DNA of 64,000 nt, from NCBI GenBank assembly GCA_009767595.1, contig VSDK01020686.1, positions 6,496 to 70,495 of the forward strand, read 5' to 3'. The notes under the pieces were generated by a model. The model did no database searches. It had not been told where the DNA came from and saw nothing but the letters and a program-made list of their open reading frames with translations. Positions 24,101-36,200 of the stretch are shown one piece after another (positions within the stretch are counted from its first letter, which is position 1; each line of letters begins with the position of its first letter). Made by a program: the position numbers and the translations under genes. Source of the DNA: Symbiodinium kawagutii (lineage: Eukaryota; Sar; Dinophyceae; Suessiales; Symbiodiniaceae).

Positions 24101-27100
24101 AATCAAGTTGTCCCGCCATCTGCATGGAACGCCATCAACAATAGCCTCCGTAATCATAAATCACCAAACAATCATCTATACTTTAGGGATTCTTGAGGTA
24201 CCCAAAGGAATATCGAGCCCCACCGCCGCAGCTGCCATTGTTGGCCCTCCCGGGGTCCCAACCAACAGAGCCCAATGCCAAAACTGCTTGGCTGTTGACA
24301 CAAGTGCGAGTTCTTTTTCAGCTGGTATCGTTCATCGAGACATCTGTTGGGAGGGGTGCTAGAAATACGCACAGACCCCGTGGTTTGCCCGGAGGGCAAA
24401 CCACGGCTGTCTGTGCGTGTTGCACATTGCTCGAAGAATCAGTGAGAAACACTGGCTATACGCAGTGATTTAGGGTTTAGGGTTTTAGGGTTTAGGTTTT
24501 AGGGTTTAAGGTTTTAAGGTTTTAGGGTTTAGGGTTAGGGTTTCTTGATTCTCAGAGTTTCAAAACAACGGGCCTGCGCAGGGTTTTGAAAGTTGACAAG
24601 ACTCACTTCTGGGCAGGTCTTGTATTCACGGGCAAACCATAGGGTCTTGCCGTAGAAATAGGATGCTTCCTGATCATGAGTAGCAGACCATGGCTTAATT
24701 GAATGTCAGCTTGAGGTTCAGAAATCGTACATCTTTGGCGTTGAAACTGCAAAGTAAGGATGTGCATGCGATTCTGGCGAACGGTTTGCACGTACACAAG
24801 TGATTTGGGAACAAGCATTCTCAGGAAGCATCTGTCTGCGCATAAGCTACCAGCCTAAAACTTTTGAGCTGCATTGCAGTTGTATGCACTTGTGCAACCC
24901 TGGGTGCCTAGCTCATCTCTCAGTCTCATTGAACTTTGGTGGGCAAAGCCTAAGGAAAAACTTTAACAAGTTTTGGAAGAATTACTGTACCGCAATGGTC
25001 CCACATTGACTGCTGAAGGGATCTTGGATTGGAGTTCAGGTTGTATGCAAGAAACTGTGAGAGAAGAGGAACCTCAATGAACACGGATCCCCTTGCATCC
25101 CTTTGGGAGCCGAAAGGGCTTCAAGCCTTTGAAATCTGATGATGACTTTTGTGAATCATCATCGCGTAATGTGGCGCCCCCGACCAGTGGGAAATATGCT
25201 CTCTGGGCAAGATGGAAGTCTCGGATGTCTCGGGAGAAATGTCTCAGCACTGTCACTCAAAATCTTTCGGGCAAATTTCTCGATGGTGATCTCTGTGTAC
25301 TCGAGCTTTCGGTCCTTCAAGAACTTTACCTCTCCCTTTTGGGAATTCCCCAGGCTGCCATCCTTTTTCGTAACCACAATGAGGTTGCACTTGCCAAGAG
25401 CGGCTGCTTGTGTTTGGGTCTTCCACATGCTAAACCAGTTGCAACCCCACTCCTCTTGTTTGCCATAGAGATCATGGCAGTGGCACTTTGGCCCTCCTCG
25501 CTGGAGATCATGCCGTCCATAGCCTGGAGCCTTGTCATCTGGGAGGAAGATGCAACTGGTCGCAAGCGGGGTGTCTTTTGATGACGAGATTGCCGTCAAC
25601 TTTTTCCAACCATATCCATGAACTCCGGGAAAGCTGACTATGGCATCCTTGCCTTCAATGAAATGCTCGTCCTCAGAGCCATAAAATGGAATGGGATTAG
25701 TCTGTTTGTCGCTCTCTTGGACAATAAGAGCCATCTCAGCGTCGGCCCTTTTCTTTGCCTCGGCTTCTGCTATGCCCCGTATGGCCTTTGCTGCACATCG
25801 AATCACTTCCTTGGGCGGCTCATTTTTCTGTCTGATCCTTTCCAAGGCTCTTTCGGCCTCCTCTTTCTTTCGGTCGCATTCCTCTTTGATCTTTCTCCGT
25901 GCAGAGCACATTTCGTCCAATTTTCTGGTGTTTATGCAAGCTGACAGTTCCTGGCACAATTTGTCGACCAGCTCTACTAGCTGGTTGTCTTGTTCGGCCT
26001 CTGCTTCAGCCAAGTCCACAAACCCGGTGCCAAATTCTGCCAGTGTCTGGTTGTGTGCCTGGAACAGTTCAAGTTGCTTTTTCCGTGCTTTCCTCAAGAG
26101 GGAGGATCCCTCCTCCATCTGACCCAAGATGTCACGGGCATAGGACTGGATGTCATCGCGATGGGATTCCCAAGATTCGCCGTGGAACAGATCCTTCACC
26201 TTGCACTTTTGAATTGTGTCATTCAATTGTGCTATCTCCTCGTCCTCTTCCTTCTTTTCAGCCTCTGCCTCTTCAAGTTTAGCTTGGAGGACCTCCTTTA
26301 TCTTCTCCACCTCAGCAGGCTTCTCCTCTGCCCCAGTCCTGATTATTTGTATGGCCCGATCCTTCATGTCTTCTATTTCATTCAATTTCGCATCGGCCCT
26401 AAACATTTCCTCCAGCAATGCATCAAATTCATCATCTTGAGTCAAACCCTCACCCTCACTCATGTTGAGAACCATGGGCAACGAAAGCGGCGGCTACACG
26501 GGATGGAATCCCCATGGACTTCTTTGAGTGAAAGGGCACCTGCGGTAACGATAACAAGTGCCGTCCCTGTCGCAAAAACTGTTGCTCCAAATGCAGCAGC
26601 TGGTGCAGCAGCACAGCGCCGGGCCTTCTGTGGGTCCACGTACTGCGAGAAGTCCGGCAAGCGCTTCTCGATGTCTTCACGCACCTCCCAGGTGCTAGGA
26701 GCCAAGATGAAAACTCAGCTGATTGAGGAGGGGTTGATGGTGGGTTCAAGTGTTTTATAGTGGTTAGTCATGGTTGTTAGCGGTTCATAGTGGCTCACAG
26801 ATGTTCGTAGGGTTCAAGCAAGAGTGTTTGCTAGTGTGCACACAGTCAAACAGCAATGAACAGTATCTATCATAATGTTTCACAGTGGTCAATAGTGGTT
26901 GATCGTGGTCAATAATGGTTGACAATTATTGCTGATACTCTCTACTCCTTAATCATGATAAATAATGGTTTACTTTGCAGTAGTGGTCAAGAATGGTTGT
27001 TGATGGGAGATCCAGGTGGTGGTCATGAACTAAGAGCAAATCTACATCTACCCTAAAAAGCTTGTCGACAGACCAATGGGCCAAAGGGGGTTCTGGATCC

Positions 27101-27163
27101 CTCCCTACTTCTGGATTCCCACTTGACAGGGTGGTGACAATCCTGACAACAATGACCGCGACA

Positions 27164-27213
<50 letters not shown>

Positions 27214-30200
27214 TGATGACGACGATGACGACGTTTATTATCACAATGCTAGCTCATCATCTGACTAGCCCCATATGAGAATTACCCAGGGCCAGTGGAT
27301 TCTGGTCGCTGGGTAATCGTTGAAGAAGTCCGGGAAGACTATGAGCTCCAAAACAGCTGGAAAACAGCAAAAACCAAACACCATACCGTATATTGTAGGA
27401 AGATTGGATCTCCGGAAACCAACAGGGTATTGATCCACAGCTATGTCAATTGGAGATTTCACGGGTGTTGGCCATGTCAAAGGTTCCCACCAGTTGCGAA
27501 TCATGGTAATGGCCAGTCTACTGGTTGATAATGACCGACATTGGTTGATGAATGACTTATTCATGGTGAATTGAATATTCATTGGCTCTTATTAGTGGTG
27601 ACTTGATGATTATAACTACTGGTTTATTTCTGTACAACCAGATACAATCACCAACGAACACTCGTGCAGCAAGCTGATAATCTAACCACCACTCACCAAC
27701 CTAGGCCCCACTACTGACCAACCAACCACTACTCACCAACTACTAACCAGCTATACAGTCCATTGAGTTGGGCTAACTACTAACCTGCTGGCAACCACTC
27801 ACCAACTACTCACCAACCATTGCTTGAGTTCTCATTGCTACTACTCACCACTACTCACTCAACAAGCACTTACCAACCACTTACCAACCAACCAACCAAC
27901 CAACCAACCAACCAACCAACCAACCAACCACGAACCAGCTACTAACCAACCACTAACCAGCTACTAACCACTCTAAAACCATGGGTTCTCATTGCTGGTT
28001 GCTCCAACTTCACTGGCCGCGGCACCTGTTCCTCAGTCCAGCCGCGCTCCTCCACGTCGCGCTGCACCTTCCAGGCGAACTTCACGTCGTTCCTGGGGAC
28101 GGTGCCGCGGTGGCTCCGTGGTTGCCACCGGGGAGGGCCATGGGTCCTGGAAACTGGGACTGCCATGATCAACCCCAGGGATTGGAGCGTTCTGAAACAT
28201 CAAAAGCCAAGCATTAGTCACAACCATTAGTCACCCCTGTTACAGTTTTGTTCAGTTACGTTCATTTGTGAATGACTGATGCTTGGATAACTGAACATAG
28301 CTGTAACATTAGTCGCAATCACCATGATCCGGTTGGTGGTTTAATGACTGAGGGTACCCCAGTTATCATGCAGTTTATTGCTATGATCATCAAGAGTGAT
28401 TAAGCAAACATAACTTCAGGGTTCCCTATATACCATGAAGTCATCCATCAACCATGATCTTGAAGCTCCAAGGTGCCACATGTCCCAGGAGTGGCAGTTT
28501 CAGTGCCAAGTCTATGGTTTAAGGGGTTCCAACCTGCTAAACCCAAGCTACCAACCATAGGGGGTCCAATGGTTTTTAGGGTGTTGCTAACCCAGCTAGT
28601 TACTAACCACAGGGGGTTCCCAACCTGGTTCTAACGGGTTCCAATTTCTGGTGCAATTCTAGATGCGACTCTTCACTGACAAATCTTGTGGATCCCGAAA
28701 AAGTGAGGCGGTAGCTGGCTTCATGACAAGCATCACAATGTCAATGTAGATGGCGAGGTCCAATTGGGCGCGAGCCTCCCCAGTGGGTGGACGAACTAAT
28801 TGGGAGCCAGTTCGGAATCAGGCCCAGACTACGCTGGGAGGTTTGTGCCATCTAACAACGTGAGACACTGATACCAATAAAAGATAAGTAGTGAGTCAAT
28901 TTGGTGTGCAAAATGTATGCTTTGAAAATTACACCGTGCTTGACTGTGCTTTGAAAGTATGTGGTTTTTGTCCCGACGATTCTCTCATTCCGAAGAAACG
29001 TTGAGCTGATTACGCTGGACACTGGGTTCTCACAATGGTCTGATTTCCACAGTACGCTCAAGAAGTCGCAGTGGATGTTTGAGACATCCTCCTTCGTCCT
29101 CAAATTTCCTGGAATTAGGCTTGTGTGAGCAGTGTAAATCAACTAAGAAGACACTAATAGCAATAACTCACTAACAACAGATAATCATATCACAATAAAC
29201 TGCATTGTATAACCATAACATACGAAATCACAAATCGTTCAACTGGCTGAGTTTGTCCGGACCCCAAGTCACTGGTATCTTTCCTACGGTCATCAACGTA
29301 GCTGGTTAGCAGGTACCAGCATTTATGAACAAACCCAGCCAATTGACTTGGTACTGGCTAGGTCAGCTGATGGGAATTTGCTTGATATAAACCAATAGAA
29401 ATGTCACGTCTTGTCTCTGGCTCAACAATGGGAGTCAAGCTTGGTGCTGTCGATAACCTCTGCTTGTGCACCGAAAATTAAGGTGTTGGGGATGGAGCAG
29501 CCATCACTAGGAGTAGCACTTAGCGGATCAACCCACTTAGGAAGTGCTCAGTAACCATGCTTGCAACCCACTCTTCAGCAGTAGAAGCCCAAGTGGGGGA
29601 TTTGATAACCGCAGTCCAAGTGGGGGATTTAATAACCACAGTTATTAACCACTGACTAAGTGGGATGATCCTCCAACTAGCTTATAAACAAGCTTATAAG
29701 CCAGCTCATACCTGGGTGGCCCCACCTATGAGGTGAAACACCAAACCTATGCCTCACCATACGGCGCCAGGGCGGCCCTTTGAAGCAAGGCCTTCTCGTC
29801 GTAGATGGGGTGCAGACCCTCGAAGACCATGACCTTGCACCCGTTGAGCTTTGGACAATGCTTGGGGTCATACGGGTGGCTGAGCTAGCTGGTTAATGGT
29901 TGAGGAAGCTGGGGATTCTAACCAACAACAGTAGGGGATATACCCCACCCGGGAGGTTTCTCAAGCTGGTGAATGGTGAATTGCCAACTCGCTATGGATC
30001 CAATTACGGTTCTTTAGAGGGGATGTGTCCTCGTTCGCAGACTACCCAGCTGAACTAACGAAACAAACTCGCTCACTAACGACCTCACTAAACTATAGTA
30101 GAGCAACTAACTAACCAACCAACTAATGAACTAGCAAACTAACTAAACCACACTGACAAACGACCTAAACTATAAGTAAATCAAATAAGCAAATTAACAT

Positions 30201-33200
30201 AAATTAACTGAACTAACTGACTAACTAACTTACTTACTAGCTAACTAGCTAGCTAAATCAACCGAACTAACAACTAAGTACCAGGAACGAACAGTTCGTC
30301 ACTTGCGTCCTCCGCACCTTGTTGGGCTCGATCAACTCAGGAGGGTCCTGCGAGTTCGCGTTCACGTGCAACCCCACCGTTGTGTGGCCAGTGGCCAGCT
30401 GGGTCAGCTGGTTGAGTCATGGGTGATGAATGGTTGATCAATGGTTCACTAGTCATCTCAATTAATCAGTGATCAATGGTAATGGTTCATCAAATCCCAT
30501 TACTGATCATTAATCCCTAGTACTGATCATTTATGATGATAAGTAATGGTTAATGATGGTTAAGTAATGATAAATAATGGGTGATGAATGGTGAATCAAT
30601 GGCTAACTAAGCTGGAAGTAGAAGATCCACTATGTTTGCCGGACTGGAACTCAATACTGGATACATACTGGTTAGATACTGTACAGGTTAATTACTGGTT
30701 TATGAAATCCATGGTATGATTCATTGTTGATGTTGGTTCATTAATGGGAACCATGGTTGACTCTGGTTTAAGTTCACCACTATCAAGCATAGTTAGCCTC
30801 TTGGATTTTTCCCTGCAACTTTCAGGATGGGTGGGACCACCGGTCAGCCCCAAACCCTAGTTGATTCGGTTGAGACATGGATTGCATTGGTTTATTCATG
30901 GTTAGAGATTTATGGTTAAAGGTGGTTGAAAATGGTTGGTTCATGCACAAAAATGGCTGGTTAATGGTCATTCATGGTTAGCATCGGTTCTTTAACAATT
31001 AGTGACTAGTAAGGTATCCATGGTTGGTTAATGGTCATTCATCCATTGTTAACCATGGTAATAGGATACCTTAAATAACTCATTCCCAGGTATCCATGGT
31101 TATACCATGGTGACTACTGGTATATAGATTGGTTGATCATCATACATGGGAACATGCTGCCTTTTTTTATATGGCAGACTGTCACTATCCGTGGCCAAAC
31201 AAGGCTATGGCACGGGCAGCACGGCACAAATCTGGCGATTGAGATGTGCACCCCCAGAAATTGGCCACAGCAGTTCCCCCACATGACAACAGAAATATAA
31301 CAGCGACACATCCAGAGATTGGTGGTAAATGGGTATGCGCCAAGCCGTAGTGGTACCCCCCAAAACCGATGGTTTCCATCTGTAAAATGATGATTTTTTC
31401 GTGGGGCCCATGGGTTACCCTATGGCTTGGCACATACCCAAATGGAGAAGTGAAAGAAATGAGATTGCACGGATTGCAAGTTCCAGTTGGATCTCAATCA
31501 TGGAACTGGTTGGTGGTTTCAACCCCTATGAAAAATATTAGGCAACCAACCATTTGTTAATGATTACTAGGTAAAAAAAGAAAAATGTTTAAAGCCACCA
31601 GCCAAGGAATCATGGTCCTTGTTTCCGGTGTCGTGGTTGTAGATTGGCTTGTACACTGCCTTGCCTGACAGAGATGGATTGCTGGAAAATTCATGGCACA
31701 CCAGAGATCCATGGATAAGTTGCGCCCCTGGATTTTGGGAGTGGCCACTAGCCTAATTAGTAGCTACAAGGGACCGGGCCCCTGGCAGTTCTCAGTTGAG
31801 TTGTAACCCTTATAACTGGTAGTTAACCCCAGTGAAGGTACTTATAAGCCAATTAACCTAAGTGGTTAGGGCATAGAAAGCTCCGGGTATCTTTATGGAC
31901 TCGTCAATACTTGTCGGAGCAATCATAGTGGCTGATCGTGATGAAAAAGAAAGCTATCTGCTCCAAGCAACAGCCAAATATCTTCATCATCCCAGGTAAG
32001 GGACAAAAAAAGCGAGACATCTTCGGTATCCCAAACCCGCGCTTGGTCGAGAAATCGTCGGTAGACCGATGCGCGGGGCGGTGTGGGGCCAGGTGCATGG
32101 ACCAATAGATGCAGGAAAGAGCAACCATATGAGCACTTGGTGCATCTAGAATGTGATTTGCAAAACAATAATTGATGATATCCAGCGATAACCAATCAAA
32201 CAATCAATCATCAATTCAGCTAGAAATCCTATGATTGATGTTGATTGATCAGATCTAAGCATCATCAAACAATCAAAAGTGATCGATATGACATCATGAA
32301 CTGCCGAGCACTAGCTCCTTTCGTCCCTGAATTTTCGTGGGTCAGCTGCGTTGCGAAGTGACACATGGCCCTACGGCAACGGATTCAGCTGGGTCCAGCG
32401 TCGTGCCTTTCTTCAGGGCCTCCATCTGCACACCCATGAGATCGAAATCGTTCTCCCGAGCGTCCAAAGCAGTCAGTCCCGTGGCCTCGGTGCATGAAAA
32501 GAAGATGGTTGACAACTATGATTTTTATCATGGTTGATATGGTTCATGGTTTGGTTGATATGGTTCATGGTTTGGTTGATATGTTTACTGATTTGGTTTG
32601 TTAATATGGTTAATCATTCAACAATTGACCAATCTGTGGTCAAAATATGAGGGTTGGTTCATTACCCATAAATGATTACAAAAGGATGATTTGGGGTACC
32701 CTATTTTTTGAGAAACTACCATGTGTTGAATGAGATGGTTTATGAGTTCGTTGATATCGTGATATGCTTCATGCCCTGGTGCCTTTGAAACCAACCTCCG
32801 CATTTCCAAGGAAACTGCTCATGTTTTTCCTAACATAGCCACTATCGTTTGATCTTGCAACAAATAACCATGATGCTTGATTCATCATGACTAAATCGAT
32901 GGTAACCAAAGATCCATGGCTGATCTTTGGGAATTTGCTTACCATCGAAGATTACCATGATGGTTCCATTCTTAGTGATGGTTCCATTGCTTGGTGGCTT
33001 ATAGATCCCTTGCTAAAAAATGCTAAAAATATATTTTTAGTGGTTATATGGTCAATCAATCATATCCCAAAAACACTAAAAACCTAAGTTAGTGGGTATA
33101 AGCCATCCAGATTGGGTTACCATGATGGTTGCCATTACCAAGCATGGATGCCGTGGCTGGCACTCCCGATCTTCGCCCGTGATTCGACCGTTCCGCCTGG

Positions 33201-36200
33201 TCCCAATGAGCGGTTCCGCCGCGGTGAACCGCCGGCACCGCACCTTGCGTCCAGCGCGGTCGTTGGTGTGGTAGTCATCCAGGCAGATGACAGTCATCAT
33301 GTCGCCGATGGCGGTGTGCCTTGTGGCAACGTCTTGATGTGGCTACAAATGATGGTTTCTAAGGCCATAGGGGACCCCAAAGTTATGCTTGGTTTATTAT
33401 GTTTATTACTATAAATATCTATGAATGCTTGATATGGGATGATTGGGGATTCCCCTTTTTTCAGAAACACCCACATCAGTGGCCCACCGTTTTTGTACTT
33501 GAGCAGTGATGGTTCACTGATGGGCTCAATGGTGCTGAGTTGATGATAGATGCAATTAATGATACTTGATGATGGTTCATAGTGGTTCAGTCATGATGAA
33601 TCGCGGTCGATGTTGATTAGTACTGGTTTCATCATGGTTAACGATGATTGATCATAGCCCAGACATGACAAGCAATGGCCGCTGGGGCAATTTTGCCACT
33701 ATTCACAAGTACTGTTGACCCTTCTCGATTCATGGCTCTTAATCAACAACAACTAACATCACCTAGCATAAATCAAAGGTCATTCACCTACCGTTTCTCC
33801 AACCAGTCCCACCATCTTCAAAGATCTTCAACAATTGACCAATATAGTAACCACGCAATGAACCATGATTGACCATCCTTAGAAGCAATATGAAGCACAA
33901 TCAACCATAATTTTACCAATTAGCCATAGTTAAGCCATAACTTAAGCCGTAACTTAAACCATACTCAAGCCCTTACTTCAGCCATGGTAAAGCCATAGAA
34001 ACCATGATTAACCAGAGGATTCACCATCCTTAATCAACCATCCTCTTACCGTTTACACATACTTAAGCCATAGTCAAGCCGTAAGAGTCACCATGACTAA
34101 CCACCATTAAGCCACAATTAAGCCATAACTCAAGCCATAGAAACCATGATTAACCAGAGGATTCACCATCCTTAATCAACCATCCTCTTACCGTTTACAC
34201 ATACTTAAGCCATAGTCAAGCCGTAAGAGTCACCATGACTAACCACCATTAAGCCACAATTAAGCCATAACTCAAGCCATAGAAACCATGATTAACCAGA
34301 GGATTCACCATCCTTAATCAACCATCCTCTTACCGTTTACACATACTTAAGCCATAGTCAAGCCGTAAGAGTCACCATGACTAACCACCATTAAGCCACA
34401 ATTAAGCCATAACTCAAGCCATAGAAACCATGATTAACCAGAGGATTCACCATCCTTAATCAACCATCCTCTTACCGTTTACACATACTTAAGCCATAGT
34501 CAAGCCGTAAGAGTCACCATGACTAACCACCATTAAGCCACAATTAAGCCATAACTCAAGCCATAGAAACCATGATTAACCAGAGGATTCACCATCCTTA
34601 ATCAACCATCCTCTTACCGTTTACACATACTTAAGCCATAGTCAAGCCGTAAGAGTCACCATGACTAACCACCATTAAGCCACAATTAAGCCATAACTCA
34701 AGCCATAGAAACCATGATTAACCAGAGGATTCACCATCCTTAATCAACCATCCTCTTACCGTTTACACATACTTAAGCCATAGTCAAGCCGTAAGAGTCA
34801 CCATGACTAACCACCATTAAGCCACAATTAAGCCATAACTCAAGCCATAGAAACCATGATTAACCAGAGGATTCACCATCCTTAATCAACCATCCTCTTA
34901 CCGTTTACACATACTTAAGCCATAGTCAAGCCGTAAGAGTCACCATGACTAACCACCATTAAGCCACAATTAAGCCATAACTCAAGCCATAGAAACCATG
35001 ATTAACCAGAGGATTCACCATCCTTAATCAACCATCCTCTTACCGTTTACACATACTTAAGCCATAGTCAAGCCATAAGAGTCACCATGACTAACCATCA
35101 TTAAGCCATAGTTACGCCATACCAGTAACTCAAGCCATAGAAACCATGATTAACCATAGGATTCACCATCCTTAATCAACCATCCTCTTACCACTTACAC
35201 ATACTTAAGCCATAGTCAAGCCATAAGAGTCACCATGACTAACCATCACTAAGCCACAGTTAAGCCATAACTCAAGCCATAGAAACCATGATTAACCATA
35301 GGATTCACCATCCTTAATCAACCATCCTCTTACCACTTACACATACTTAAGCCATAGTCAAGCCATAAGAGTCACCATGACTAACCATCATTAAGCCATA
35401 GTTACGCCATAACTCAAGCCATAGAAACCATGATTAACCATAGGATTCACCATCCTTAATCAACCATCCTCTTACCACTTACACATACTTAAGCCATAGT
35501 CAAGCCATAAGAGTCACCATGACTAACCATCACTAAGCCACAGTTAAGCCATAACTTAAGCCATAAAAACCATCATTAACCACCATAGGATTTCAACGAT
35601 CCTTCGCATCCAAGGCACCCAGGCTTCACCTCGGTGCCCAGGGCACCCAAGATGCGGCGCAAGAAGGTGGACCTCGGGGACCAGCGGCCATGGTTCAAGG
35701 TGTCACCCGCGCAGTGACCTTCGTCTGGTGGGTGGCTTCATAGGAGTTAAATGATGTTAAATGGTGAAGAAAGGATTGATGGTTAATCATTGATGGTTGA
35801 TGATTGGTGGTTCATGATTGATGGTTCATGATGGTTAATGATGGTTAATGATTGGTGATTTCAACCGTTGTTCAGCACCAGGTGGTTTCATACTAGTTAA
35901 ATGGTTAAATGGCTAATGAACGATTGATGGTTGATGATTGATGATTAATGATTGATGATTAATGATTGATGATTGATGATTGATGATTGATGGCTTCTCC
36001 TTGTTCAGCACCAATGATTAGTGATTGATGGTTGATACTTGTCAAATTCAAACATGCTTAACTGGTTGAGGGTTGAACCAACTACTCTGTAAAATATGCG
36101 CGCGCGTCATATCTAACCATTGGAAAACCCCAGGGATTTCGTCCATCGTTGATGCACTTCGCCCTGTGGATGGGCGCTGCTGTGACTCCGTACTTGCCGC

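Noticed and set aside
26481-26620. Spliced-leader relic upstream of the long ORF
   Set aside because: I looked for a dinoflagellate spliced-leader-like sequence on the minus strand and saw none.
27053-27268. Open frames of poly-Met or poly-His
   Set aside because: They are translations of the (ATG)n microsatellite, not genes.
33886-35590. CRISPR-like array
   Set aside because: Units are 142 bp and contiguous, without unique spacers; it is a eukaryotic minisatellite.
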